Assembly (NCBI GenBank): GCA_040882225.1
Contig: JBBEBR010000006.1
Span: 248,001-312,000, forward strand
Direction: 5' to 3'
DNA length: 64,000 bases
Source of the DNA: Gracilimonas sp040882225
GTDB taxonomy: Bacteria > Bacteroidota > Rhodothermia > Balneolales > Balneolaceae
In this document: piece after piece, positions 17,415-26,364 of the stretch
Numbering within the stretch: the first letter of the stretch is position 1
Layout of the letters: every line of letters starts with the position of its first letter
Notes under the pieces: model-generated
Seen by the model: only the letters and a program-made list of their open reading frames with translations
The model's database searches: none
Told to the model about the DNA's origin: nothing
Made by a program: the position numbers and the translations under genes

Positions 17415-17987
17415 TTAAGAGTTCATTCTCTCCTTGAGTGAAATGATTCTCTCCGGCTCTGCTTCACTTGCCCAGGGATCGGGTTCTATGTATTCATCTC
17501 CCTCAAAATATAATTGAGTTACCAAATCCATGTGGTTCTCCGCCTTCACCATAAAATGAATATGTCGCGGGCGAAGTTGATTCCCGTTCAAATAACGGCC
17601 TGGAAGAATGCTCATGAATTCATAATCTCCATCTGTGTTTGTAAGGATGCGGCCCCTGTATTTGAACTCATCGCTTTCGTTATCGTATTCTCCCGCATCA
17701 TCCGCCTGCCACACATCCACAAGAGCTTCTGCCAGAGAAGTATCACAATCGGCACCACCCATAACTTTTCCACTTATAACAATTGGTGTACCTTCTTCAC
17801 TCAACACATTTAAAGCATCCCGGAAGGGAGCCTCCGCACGATAAAAAGGACCTAAAATATCATCCCCCGTCTGGCAGTGGATATGATCTCCACCATTTCC
17901 CGAATTGCTTTTACAGCTAACAAGCGTGGCAAAAGGTAATCCTGCAATGCCAATAGATGTGGTGCGTATGAAGGTTTTTCTATCCAT
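17415..17987 (-). CDS. Intradiol dioxygenase-like exported protein (copy A, frameshifted C terminus)
   Basis: A second copy of the protein at 14760-15368, with the same export signal and the same four iron-ligand positions (Tyr101, Tyr132, His142, His144). The reading frame ends early with IISLKERMNS. Just beyond, in the next frame, the sequence LLTGTFDIKLQLR continues to a stop at 17380-17382, matching the end of copy B. A single missing base in the GGAGAG tract near 17425-17432 explains this. The core fold and active site are upstream of the break, so activity may survive. The ATG follows the lipoprotein stop with no gap (TAAATG). Confidence 0.8.
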   Translation of the reverse strand: MDRKTFIRTTSIGIAGLPFATLVSCKSNSGNGGDHIHCQTGDDILGPFYRAEAPFRDALNVLSEEGTPIVISGKVMGGADCDTSLAEALVDVWQADDAGEYDNESDEFKYRGRILTNTDGDYEFMSILPGRYLNGNQLRPRHIHFMVKAENHMDLVTQLYFEGDEYIEPDPWASEAEPERIISLKERMNS

Positions 17988-18509
17988 TTAGTAGTAAGCT
18001 TCACGTCCTATTTCGAGTTTAGACCATTCCCGAACAGATAAGGAAGTGTCTTTTTGAAATATGAAATTGTACGAATAACGACCTGGAGTATCTTTTATCG
18101 AAGTACTATCAATCAACCCTTTAACTGCCGGCCAACTATCTAAATATATTTTGGAATGTTCCTCTCCACCCTGTTCATATTTCACCAAATTTACAGGTGC
18201 CTCTCCTTCAAAAGGTCCAATAAAATAGGCCGAACATCCGCAAGGAGAAACCACATGCAGCAGTAATGGTTCGGTTTCCTGAAAGTATTTCTGTATTTCT
18301 ACTTTCTCCATGGCATACTCAGGACTAGTATTACATACCCGAAAAACAAACTTTGGATTGTTGGTTTCCAAGGTATCAAGATTAGTTTGTGAAAAGGAAG
18401 TATCAGGGCATTCCATATCCTCCGCCCCGGTTCCGCACCCGCTTATCCAACTTCCGCTAAAGACGAGGAGAATAATCAGTGGCATTATATGCCAATTTCT
18501 TTTATTCAT
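17988..18509 (-). CDS. CxC-containing lipoprotein (copy A)
   Basis: The 173-residue lipoprotein has the same lipobox context (FSGSWISGCGTGAED) as the protein at 16678-17196 and the same cysteine layout: ECPD, RVCN and SPCGCSAYF. The C-terminal half shares KGLIDST...DTPGRYSYNF. The mature domains have diverged much more than the adjacent dioxygenase copies have. It is directly followed by dioxygenase copy A, so the unit duplicated is lipoprotein plus dioxygenase. Function unknown. An accessory or copper-handling role with the tyrosinase/dioxygenase cassette is inference. Confidence 0.7.
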   Translation of the reverse strand: MNKRNWHIMPLIILLVFSGSWISGCGTGAEDMECPDTSFSQTNLDTLETNNPKFVFRVCNTSPEYAMEKVEIQKYFQETEPLLLHVVSPCGCSAYFIGPFEGEAPVNLVKYEQGGEEHSKIYLDSWPAVKGLIDSTSIKDTPGRYSYNFIFQKDTSLSVREWSKLEIGREAYY

Positions 18510-18622
18510 TCTTTTATAATCCTAATGGATGCTTTTTTTTATTAATAAAACAAAAAAAAATAATAAATCCTGCTAATTTTTTTATCCTATAAATCCTGAT
18601 TCAGAACACCAACAATTCAACC

Positions 18623-19474
18623 TTACCCAATAATCTCCGCCACAAAACCGGGCAGGGCGAAAGCTCCCTGGTGAATAGCTTTATTATAGTATTTGAGGGA
18701 GTCTTCAAACTCTCTTATTCCCTTCTCCACCCGTTCTAAAACTTCTGCAGATTGTATGTTGATTCCCTTGGAAGCAAATGCGAAAGACCACATTCCCGCA
18801 GGATACAAAGGTATGAAACCCAAATACATAGCAGATTCCGAGTATACATCGTTCAGCGCATCAAATACTTTTCTTATGCTGGGGTGATATTCTTTTACCC
18901 AGGGCGATTCTGTTTGAGCTGAGAGTACGCCATCTTCTTTAAGGGCATCAAAACAGTACTGGAAGAAATCCTTTTCAAAAAGTCCTTCGGCGGGGCCAAC
19001 GGGATCTGAACCATCGATAATCACCACATCATATTCCGCTTTCGCATTTTGGACAAAAGCGATGCCGTCTTCAAACAAAACGTTCAGGCGCTCATCCTCC
19101 CAAGCTCCCACTCCGGGGAAAAACTCTTTGGAAGCCCGAACCACCGCTTCATCAATCTCCACCATATCTACATGTTTTACGGATGAATGCTTTAACACTT
19201 CTCTTGCCGTGCCTCCATCTCCCCCGCCAATAATTAACACGTTCTCAGGATTTGGATGTGCAAACATCACCGGGTGAGCAACCATTTCGTGATATACAAA
19301 CTCATCCTTTTCGGACAACATCACCATTCCATCAATGGTCATTAAGTTGCCCCAGGTATCTGTTTCGTACACTTCAATCAGCTGGAATTTCGTCTGCTCA
19401 GAAAACAAAAGCTTCTTTATGCCAACTGTTAACCCGGTATTTTCGTGGTAAAATTCGTTGAATTGGATGGGCAT
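18623..19474 (-). CDS. speE: Spermidine synthase (polyamine aminopropyltransferase)
   Basis: SpeE transfers the aminopropyl group of decarboxylated SAM to putrescine (or agmatine). The 283-residue protein has the family blocks YHEMVAHP, IIGGGDGGTAREVLKH (SAM-binding), VEIDEAVV, and the catalytic DGSDPVGPAEGLF. Length is typical. It is downstream of speD on the same strand, separated by a repeat-containing gap, and divergent from the speA operon. It probably supplies spermidine together with those genes. Confidence 0.96.
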   Translation of the reverse strand: MPIQFNEFYHENTGLTVGIKKLLFSEQTKFQLIEVYETDTWGNLMTIDGMVMLSEKDEFVYHEMVAHPVMFAHPNPENVLIIGGGDGGTAREVLKHSSVKHVDMVEIDEAVVRASKEFFPGVGAWEDERLNVLFEDGIAFVQNAKAEYDVVIIDGSDPVGPAEGLFEKDFFQYCFDALKEDGVLSAQTESPWVKEYHPSIRKVFDALNDVYSESAMYLGFIPLYPAGMWSFAFASKGINIQSAEVLERVEKGIREFEDSLKYYNKAIHQGAFALPGFVAEIIG

Positions 19475-19515
19475 CGTTCGTTTGTCGTTACTCGTTCGTT
19501 GATTAGAAAGCTATT

Positions 19516-19580
19516 AGACTTCAGCTCTCATTTTCCAAAAGCTGACGGCTGAAGTCTGAAAGCTGAGAGCTGAGAGCTGC
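19516..19580. repeat. Inverted and micro-repeats between speD and speE
   Basis: Inverted arms AGACTTCAGC (19516-19525) and GCTGAAGTCT (19548-19557), followed by tandem GCTGAGA units to about 19580. This could form a hairpin in the speD-speE transcript but has no T-run. It resembles the simple AGCTGA-type spacer repeats common in such genomes. Confidence 0.6.
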
Positions 19581-19616
19581 TGAGGTTCAATTTCTTGAAA
19601 TATATCTATGTGTCAG

Positions 19617-20024
19617 TCAATAATCTTTTTCAGCTTCAGCAGTCGGCTTGAAAAGAAGTTTTTCGCCTTGAGGCACTTTAAATAAACCGCGTTTCATTTC
19701 CATACTGCTCACGTTCTGAGAATTGAATGCGTCTTTAAGAAATTCCTGAATTATCCAGGGGTCAATAGTATCGCCACAGGTAAAAATATCTACCGCAGCG
19801 TAATTGTACTCTGGCCAGGTGTGGATGGCAACATGAGATTCAGCAATAACAATCATTCCACTTACACCAAATGGACTAAATTTGTGGAAATTGTGGGAAA
19901 TAATAGTTGCTCTGGCGGCTTTTGTACCGTTAAGCATGGATGTTTCGATGTATTCTACATCATTAATTTTTGCGCTTTCGCAGTCGTAAAATTCTACTAA
20001 AATCTGTCGGCCAAGTGCTTCCAA
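19617..20024 (-). CDS. speD: S-adenosylmethionine decarboxylase proenzyme
   Basis: SpeD makes decarboxylated SAM for SpeE. The 135-residue protein is the short prokaryotic type. The self-cleavage site that creates the pyruvoyl cofactor is Ser63 in AESHVAIHTWPEY, and FSPFGVSGMIVI and DIFTCGD are also conserved. The start at MEALGRQ fits the usual N terminus. Methionine/SAM supply is made by the met operon only about 7 kb away. Confidence 0.95.
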   Translation of the reverse strand: MEALGRQILVEFYDCESAKINDVEYIETSMLNGTKAARATIISHNFHKFSPFGVSGMIVIAESHVAIHTWPEYNYAAVDIFTCGDTIDPWIIQEFLKDAFNSQNVSSMEMKRGLFKVPQGEKLLFKPTAEAEKDY

Positions 20025-20497
20025 TCTTTATAAGGTCTGAAGTTAAAAATACAGTGAGGTGTGCTTTTGGGATAAAAAACAAAAACGAGAGTTCTATTTT
20101 TAAAAGCGATTTTGAAGATACACATTTTTGCAGAAATTCAATGATATCCGCTGTTAAAAGTGTGCGGGAAACACTGCTTGCTCTCAATAATTTTTGCAAT
20201 CCATCTCCATAGATTCAGATACTGTTTGAACCTGTTTCGAATAATTATTAGCGAAGTAAGCAGTAAAAACTTCGTATATCTCTCACTTCGTTTCGATATT
20301 GCAGCTCTCTCGATTATGCTTTAACAAATCATAGCTGTTAATGCACTTTGAAAAGTGAAATTTATTGAAACAGAATGCGTTTTGAGCACGCAAGTGCACA
20401 TAAACAATATTTCAATTTTAAAATTTATAGCTAATTATCTTTTATATTTGTCGCTTCGCACTCACTTAATCAGGCACCCCAAATCCTTAGCTCATTA
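20025..20497. promoter_or_regulatory. Divergent intergenic region of the polyamine genes, candidate plus-strand promoter
   Basis: This 473-base AT-rich region separates speD (minus) and speA (plus) and has no credible ORF. TATATTTG at 20443-20450 fits the Bacteroidota -7 consensus TAnnTTTG and lies 47 bases before the speA ATG. I cannot identify a convincing -33 element. No riboswitch was recognised. Confidence 0.35.
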
Positions 20498-21904
20498 ATG
20501 AAGAATTCTTATTACGAACTGATTGACCAAACCTACCATTTCCCGCAGAATGGTTTTAATATGGTTGATGGAACTCTGAGTTTTAACGATGTAAACCTGC
20601 ACAAGCTTATTGAGAAATACGGCACTCCATTTAAGCTTTTATATCTCCCGAAAATCAGAGAAAAAATTCGTCAGTCACGGAAATATTTCAATAAAGCTAT
20701 TTCTGAGAACAACTATTCCGGGAAATACGAATTTTGCTATTGTACCAAATGCTGCCATTTCAATCACGTAATAAGAACCGCCTTAAAAGAAAACGTATCC
20801 CTCGAAACATCTTCTTCCTTTGATATAGACCTGATTGAGAATTTATACAAAAAGGGAGTACTTGATAAGGAAAAGACCATCGTTCACAACGGTTATAAAA
20901 CGGACGATTATATCAACAAAATTGGCCGTTTGATCAATCAGGGGTTTACCAATTCCATCTGCGTTTTAGATAATGCCCGGGAACTGGATAAACTGATGGA
21001 GCTCAAGACAGATCAACCCATCAAAATTGGACTGCGAATATCTATTGAGGAAGAACCGCAAGCGGCTTATTATACCTCTCGTCTTGGCATTAACAAAAGG
21101 GAAATGCTGGATTTTGTACGAGAAAGAATCATAGGCAACGATAAGGTGGAACTGGTTATGATGCACTTTTTTGTGGATTCCGGGGTGGGCGACAACATGT
21201 ATTACTGGAATGAATTCAAGAAAGCTGTGATTCAATTCACAAAAATTAAAACCATAGCTCCATCGGTTACCGGATTAAATATCGGAGGTGGATTTCCCAT
21301 CCAAAACAGCCTGAGTTTTGACTTCGATTATGAGTACATCACCGGAGAAATCGTGCGTAATATTCAGGAAGCTTGTGGAGATGCGGGAGTGGCAGAACCT
21401 GACATTTACACCGAATTCGGAAAATATACCGTTGGTGAAAGCGGTGCTGTGATTTTTCAGGTGCTGGAACAAAAACAGCAAAACGACACCGAACTTTGGT
21501 ACCTGGTTGATAACAGCTTGATGAATACCATTCCCGATGCATGGTCAATCAACGAGAAATTTATTTTGTTGCCGCTCAACAAATGGCAAAACCAATATAA
21601 GCGGGTAAACATCGGAGGCATAAGCTGCGACCATTCCGATTATTACAATTCCGAAGAGCTGAATCAGCAAGTACTCTTGCCGTCTTATTCCAGCAATGAA
21701 CCCGAACCGCTCTACATCGGATTCTTCCATACAGGAGCTTATCAAGATTCCATTAGCGGATACGGCGGTATAAAGCATTGTCTCATTCCATCACCCAAAC
21801 ATATTGTAGTAGATATGGATGAGAATGGAGAGCTTTTTGACTATGTTTATCGCGACGAACAAACAGTCGGCAACATGCTTAGCATTTTAGGATACAATGA
21901 CTAA
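20498..21904 (+). CDS. speA: Arginine decarboxylase, alanine-racemase-fold type
   Basis: A PLP enzyme of fold type III that converts arginine to agmatine. The 468-residue protein has the PLP lysine Lys84 in FCYCTKCCHF, a phosphate-binding GGGFP loop (LNIGGGFP), and EFGKYTVGESG and CDHSDYY in the C-terminal beta domain. It is shorter than the ~630-residue SpeA of enterobacteria and matches the form found beside agmatinase and deoxyhypusine-synthase homologues in Bacteroidota. It overlaps speB by eight bases. The family also contains diaminopimelate and carboxynorspermidine decarboxylases. The agmatinase neighbour is the main reason for choosing arginine. Confidence 0.88.
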   Translation: MKNSYYELIDQTYHFPQNGFNMVDGTLSFNDVNLHKLIEKYGTPFKLLYLPKIREKIRQSRKYFNKAISENNYSGKYEFCYCTKCCHFNHVIRTALKENVSLETSSSFDIDLIENLYKKGVLDKEKTIVHNGYKTDDYINKIGRLINQGFTNSICVLDNARELDKLMELKTDQPIKIGLRISIEEEPQAAYYTSRLGINKREMLDFVRERIIGNDKVELVMMHFFVDSGVGDNMYYWNEFKKAVIQFTKIKTIAPSVTGLNIGGGFPIQNSLSFDFDYEYITGEIVRNIQEACGDAGVAEPDIYTEFGKYTVGESGAVIFQVLEQKQQNDTELWYLVDNSLMNTIPDAWSINEKFILLPLNKWQNQYKRVNIGGISCDHSDYYNSEELNQQVLLPSYSSNEPEPLYIGFFHTGAYQDSISGYGGIKHCLIPSPKHIVVDMDENGELFDYVYRDEQTVGNMLSILGYND

Positions 21905-22757
21905 AGAGAAAAATATCTTTGCCGGCATTGAGGGCGGGCACAACCAATTTGATGAAGCCAAAATCTTGCTTCAGTCCATCCCCTACGATGGAACAAGCAC
22001 CTGGGGTAAAGGAGCCGACCTTGGCTTTGATGCCTTTCTGGATGCGGCCGAAAACATGGAAATTTATGATATCGAAACCGATAGTGAGGTGTACAAAAAA
22101 GGAGTCCATATTATAGATCCTGTTTTAGAAGATTCCTCCCCTGAAGCGGTGTTCGAATCCGTTTACAAAAACACGCAAGAGCTATTAAAAACCGATAAGT
22201 TTCTTACATTTTTTGGAGGTGAGCATTCTATCAGTATTGGAATTATCAAAGCTTTTTATGAAGCCCATCCCGATATCACTATTCTTCAGCTGGATGCTCA
22301 TGCCGATCTTCGGCCGCAATATCATGGCTCACCATATAATCACGCCTGTGCAGTTTATGATGCCTCTCAAAATGCGAACCTTGTGCAGGTGGGCATCCGC
22401 AGTATGGATTCCAGTGAAGTCGAGTATCTCGATCGCAACAAATGCTATTTCGCGGAAGAGATGTATGACCAAACGGAATGGATGGAAGATTCACTCAATA
22501 AAATAACCGATAAGGTGTATATCACGCTCGACCTTGATGTCTTCGATCCGTCTATTATGCCTGCCACAGGAACACCCGAGCCCGGCGGTATGAAATGGAA
22601 TACTATGATTCGATATTTAAAGAAGGTTTTCCAACAAAAAAATGTATTGGGCTTCGACATTGTTGAACTTGCCCCCATTGAGGGACTTAGTGCTCCTCAG
22701 TTTTTGACCGCTAAACTTTACTATAAAATGTTAAGCTATAAATTCGCCAATTCATGA
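21897..22757 (+). CDS. speB: Agmatinase (ureohydrolase family)
   Basis: Hydrolyses agmatine to putrescine and urea with two manganese ions. All metal-ligand motifs are present in this 286-residue protein: GGEHS, LDAHAD, and LDLDVFDPS near the end, followed by EPGG. Arginase belongs to the same family, but adjacency to arginine decarboxylase favours agmatine as substrate. The gene starts inside the end of speA and its stop overlaps the ATG of the next gene (ATGA), so the three are translationally coupled. Confidence 0.93.
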   Translation: MTKEKNIFAGIEGGHNQFDEAKILLQSIPYDGTSTWGKGADLGFDAFLDAAENMEIYDIETDSEVYKKGVHIIDPVLEDSSPEAVFESVYKNTQELLKTDKFLTFFGGEHSISIGIIKAFYEAHPDITILQLDAHADLRPQYHGSPYNHACAVYDASQNANLVQVGIRSMDSSEVEYLDRNKCYFAEEMYDQTEWMEDSLNKITDKVYITLDLDVFDPSIMPATGTPEPGGMKWNTMIRYLKKVFQQKNVLGFDIVELAPIEGLSAPQFLTAKLYYKMLSYKFANS

Positions 22758-23728
22758 GCAATAAAGGCCCAGTTTCGAATTTTTTAACCCATCATTATCG
22801 GCATTTTAACGCAGCATCTTTGGTTGATGCCGCCAAAGCTTACGAAGAGCAGTTGAACTCGAAGGCCAAGATGATGATCACCCTCGCTGGAGCAATGAGT
22901 TCCGCTGAGTTGGGATTGTCACTCGCTGAAATGATTCGGCAGGATAAAGTACACATTATCACTTGTACAGGTGCAAATCTTGAAGAAGATGTATTTAACC
23001 TGGTAGCACATAATTATTACAAACGCATTCCAAATTACCGGGATTTAAGTCCCCAAGACGAACAAGAGCTGCTTGAACAACATTTTAATCGTGTTACAGA
23101 TACCTGTATTCCCGAGCAAGAAGCCATGCGCCGGATAGAAGAGCATTTAGTGAAGCGGTGGGTAAAAGCAACCGAAGAAAATAAGCGCTACTTCCCCCAT
23201 GAGTATTTTTATGATGTGTTACTAAGTGGTGATTTAGAAGATGATTATCAAATTGACACTAAAGATTCCTGGTTGATGGCTGCGGCCGAAAAAGGCATTC
23301 CCGTTATTGTACCGGGTTGGGAAGACTCCACTTGTGGAAATTTCTTCGCCTCACATTGCATCGAAGGCCGGACAAAACCTTCTGCTGTAAAATCAGGAAT
23401 TGAATATATGATGCTCTTATCCGACTGGTACCAGAATAACTCCGAAAACGGTATAGGATTTTTCCAGATCGGCGGAGGTATTGCCGGCGATTTCCCTATC
23501 TGTGTTGTGCCAATGATGGAACAAGATCTTGGCCTCAAAAATACCCCGCTTTGGTCCTATTTTTGCCAAATAAGCGATTCTACCACCAGTTACGGATCTT
23601 ACTCTGGAGCCGTTCCCAATGAGAAAATAACCTGGGGTAAACTCGGAGTGGAAACGCCCAAATTCATCATCGAATCGGATGCAACCATTGTGGCTCCGCT
23701 TATCTTTGCGTACTTATTAGGCTGGTAA
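22754..23728 (+). CDS. Deoxyhypusine synthase family protein
   Basis: In eukaryotes and archaea this NAD-dependent family moves the butylamine part of spermidine to eIF5A. Bacteria lack eIF5A, so bacterial members are thought to use other acceptors (for example making homospermidine). The 324-residue protein keeps the catalytic lysine, Lys296 in ITWGKLGV, and the NAD-binding pieces TCTGANLEED and GGGIAGDF. It is coupled to speB. This fits a role in making or remodelling a polyamine, but the product cannot be read from sequence. Confidence 0.88.
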   Translation: MSNKGPVSNFLTHHYRHFNAASLVDAAKAYEEQLNSKAKMMITLAGAMSSAELGLSLAEMIRQDKVHIITCTGANLEEDVFNLVAHNYYKRIPNYRDLSPQDEQELLEQHFNRVTDTCIPEQEAMRRIEEHLVKRWVKATEENKRYFPHEYFYDVLLSGDLEDDYQIDTKDSWLMAAAEKGIPVIVPGWEDSTCGNFFASHCIEGRTKPSAVKSGIEYMMLLSDWYQNNSENGIGFFQIGGGIAGDFPICVVPMMEQDLGLKNTPLWSYFCQISDSTTSYGSYSGAVPNEKITWGKLGVETPKFIIESDATIVAPLIFAYLLGW

Positions 23729-23752
23729 ATCTCAAACATATCTGACATTAGC

Positions 23753-25735
23753 GTGGAAATCACCAAGAAGAAAATCTCTACTGAAGAAGCCCTTCATATC
23801 TACAAAAGTTTACTCCTCCCCCGACGCATCGAAGAGCGTATGCTTAAGTTATTGCGTCAGAATAAAATCAGTAAGTGGTTTTCAGGAATTGGGCAGGAAG
23901 CGATTTCCGTAGGCGTCTCACTTGCAAGCAAACCGGCAGATTACATTTTGCCGATGCACCGTAATCTTGGGGTTTTTACCACAAGAAATGTTCCTTTATA
24001 CACCCTTTTTTGTCAGTTATTCGGCAAAGCTGAGGGCTTTACAAAAGGCCGCGACAGGTCATTCCATTTTGGCACTCTCGAGTATAATATTGTAGGGATG
24101 ATTTCTCACCTTGCCGCAATGATGCCCGTAGCCGACGGACTTGCACTTGCAAAGAAACTAAAAGGTGAAGATTCAGTCGCTTTTTCTTTTTGTGGGGATG
24201 GCGCTACAAGTGAAGGAGATTTCCATGAAGCGCTAAATCTTGCCGCTGTTTGGCAACTTCCTGTTGTTTTTGTGATAGAAAATAATGGCTATGGTCTCTC
24301 CACTCCTACCTCCGAACAATACATGTGCGAAAATTTAGCGGATCGGGCAAAAGGATACGGCATGCACGGCTTTTGCATCGATGGAAATAATATTTTTGAA
24401 GTAATGGAAACCATCGAAAAAGCCCGGGAACTTGCCTTAAAAGGCGAACCCGTCTTGATTGAGGCAAAAACTTTCCGAATGCGCGGCCACGAAGAAGCTT
24501 CGGGTACACATTATATCCCTGATATTTTGTTTGAAAACTGGATAGAAAAAGATCCCATCCTGCGAGTCGAAAACTTCCTGGAGAAAGAAGGAATTGCGAC
24601 AAAAGAAGACTTCAAAAAAATCACCAAAGAAATTGATCAGTCTTTTAAGGAAGATTTAACTAAAGCTTTGAATGCCGATGATCCCGTTTTTAATGAAGCG
24701 GATGAAATGAATGCGGTATACTCAGATGAAAACCCGTCCACACCTAAGCATTCCAATGGCAGCACTTCAGAAAAAAGGTTTGTGGACGCTCTTCAAATAT
24801 CATTGCGTCAGGCATTTGAGGAAGATGAGAAGTTTCTGATAATGGGACAGGATATTGCGGAGTATGGCGGCGTATTTAAAATCACGGAAGGATTTCTGGA
24901 ACAGTTCGGCAAAGGTCGAATTCGAAATACACCTATTATTGAGTCGGGGGTTTTGGGTGCAGCGATGGGCCTTGCTCTTGAAGGATATAAGCCGGTGGTG
25001 GAAATGCAATTTGCCGATTTCATTTCCTGCGGATTCAACCAAATTGTGAATAACATCGCTAAATCTCATTACCGTTGGACCTCCCCGCTCAACATCACTA
25101 TTCGTGCCCCACATGGCGGCGGAGTGGGCGCGGGGCCTTTTCATTCCCAATCGGTGGAAGGCTGGTTTATGCAAATTCCGGGTTTGAAAGTTGTAGTTCC
25201 GGGAACTGTAGAAGATGCACAGAATTTACTCTACAGCTCCCTTTATGATCCTAATCCGGTGCTGTTTTTCGAGCATAAGAAGCTGTACCGAAGCTTAAAA
25301 GAAACCGTGCCCGATAAAGCAGTGTACGAACCTTTGGGCAAAGCCAAAATTCGCCGTGAAGGAACCGATGCGACTATCATTACCTACGGAATGGGAGTAC
25401 AATGGGCAATGACTGCCGCGGAAGAATTTGCCGCTAAAGGAGTTGAGTTAGAAGTGCTCGATTTGCGATGCCTCCTCCCCCTCGATAAAGAATCCATCAA
25501 AGCCACCGTTCAGAAAACAGCTAAAGTGTTACTGCTTCAGGAACCTTCACTCACTTTAGGCCCATTAAGTGAAATTGCCGCCATCATTACTGAAGAATGT
25601 TTCGAGTGGCTGGATGCTCCCGTAATGCGTTGCTCGTCCTTAGATATGCCCATTCCACATGATAAAGGTTTAGAGGATGGATTTATGGCAAATATGAAAG
25701 TGAATAAAAAAATAGATACGTTGTTAGACTACTAA
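23753..25735 (+). CDS. 2-oxoacid dehydrogenase E1, fused alpha and beta subunits
   Basis: A thiamine-diphosphate decarboxylase component of a pyruvate- or branched-chain-oxoacid dehydrogenase complex. The 660-residue protein joins an E1-alpha part (about 1-325, TPP motif from GDGATSEGDF to IENNGY) and an E1-beta part (about 335-660, GQDIAEYGGVF, GVGAGPFHSQ). The start is GTG at 23753, 24 bases after the previous stop, with no Shine-Dalgarno visible. No E2 or E3 gene is adjacent. It is on the same strand as the polyamine genes, but whether it shares their transcript is unclear. Substrate (pyruvate or branched-chain oxoacids) is undetermined. Confidence 0.9.
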   Translation: MEITKKKISTEEALHIYKSLLLPRRIEERMLKLLRQNKISKWFSGIGQEAISVGVSLASKPADYILPMHRNLGVFTTRNVPLYTLFCQLFGKAEGFTKGRDRSFHFGTLEYNIVGMISHLAAMMPVADGLALAKKLKGEDSVAFSFCGDGATSEGDFHEALNLAAVWQLPVVFVIENNGYGLSTPTSEQYMCENLADRAKGYGMHGFCIDGNNIFEVMETIEKARELALKGEPVLIEAKTFRMRGHEEASGTHYIPDILFENWIEKDPILRVENFLEKEGIATKEDFKKITKEIDQSFKEDLTKALNADDPVFNEADEMNAVYSDENPSTPKHSNGSTSEKRFVDALQISLRQAFEEDEKFLIMGQDIAEYGGVFKITEGFLEQFGKGRIRNTPIIESGVLGAAMGLALEGYKPVVEMQFADFISCGFNQIVNNIAKSHYRWTSPLNITIRAPHGGGVGAGPFHSQSVEGWFMQIPGLKVVVPGTVEDAQNLLYSSLYDPNPVLFFEHKKLYRSLKETVPDKAVYEPLGKAKIRREGTDATIITYGMGVQWAMTAAEEFAAKGVELEVLDLRCLLPLDKESIKATVQKTAKVLLLQEPSLTLGPLSEIAAIITEECFEWLDAPVMRCSSLDMPIPHDKGLEDGFMANMKVNKKIDTLLDY

Positions 25736-25748
25736 ATCATTAATAAAA

Positions 25749-26227
25749 TGGATACAGATTCAGCTACTGATCGTATTAATTACAGTTGGAATATCTACTT
25801 TCATAATCAGGAATTAAGCTAGCTGATACAAAAATCAGATATCTTATAATAATAAGTAGTTTAGCATCTACTTTTGTACTCACAGAAATGCACAGCTTAA
25901 AAAATTGCAAGCATACTTGAATACCTGTTTCTTCTTGCTTTTGTTCTATTTTTTCTATTTGCCTCACTGACTTTAAAACCAAGAAAATCAGCTTATCATG
26001 GCATAAAAATACCTAAATTAATTTACCATAGAGACATCACTAACCGAAAAAATAGGTCAGATTATGTATTTGATTTCAAGAATGCCACTGCAACAGACCT
26101 ATTAGAAGATCTTCTTTTTCAGATTTACGAAATATCTCTCATTTCAAACAAGAAGTACAAATTCTACAACTATGCTTTTGTTTCACTATGCGTACAAATT
26201 ATAATTTTCTTTTTAATACTCATCTAA
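25749..26227 (+). pseudogene. Decayed two-TM protein resembling Pycsar effectors (DUF5706/PycTM-like)
   Basis: A single reading frame does not exist, but joining frames gives a coherent protein. It runs NYSWNIYFHNQEL, then ADTKIRYLIIISSLASTFVL (first membrane helix), a second hydrophobic run, then SLTLKPRKS, and finally DLLFQIYEISLISNKKY followed by a last membrane helix ending FFLILI and a stop. At least three breaks are needed: a five-base AGCTA duplication near 25816, one near 25891, and one in the T-rich tract near 25950. The ADTK motif and the Y(E)-S-I...KY(K) motif before the last helix are the layout of DUF5706 anti-phage effectors. Family assignment is inference. Confidence 0.5.
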
Positions 26228-26228
26228 T

Positions 26229-26357
26229 ATGAGCCCCAATAAATATTATATCTTAATGGGAGATATCTTCTCCAGTAGTGACTATTATGCCCGTAACCTG
26301 AGTAAAGAGCTAAAAGAGCTGGTAGCTACTGGCTCACTGTCAGAATATCCACAGTAA
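26229..26357 (+). pseudogene. Truncated SatD-like gene fragment
   Basis: A 42-codon ORF starting MSPNKYYILMGDIFSSSDYY with KELKELVATG afterwards. This resembles the N terminus of SatD-family proteins (a hydrophobic strand then a GDI/ADI-SS motif), which are normally around 200 residues. It stops at 26357, only eight bases before a terminator hairpin, so the rest of the gene is gone. The ATG follows the preceding pseudogene's stop by one base, implying a former two-gene operon. Confidence 0.45.
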
Positions 26358-26364
26358 ACATGGC

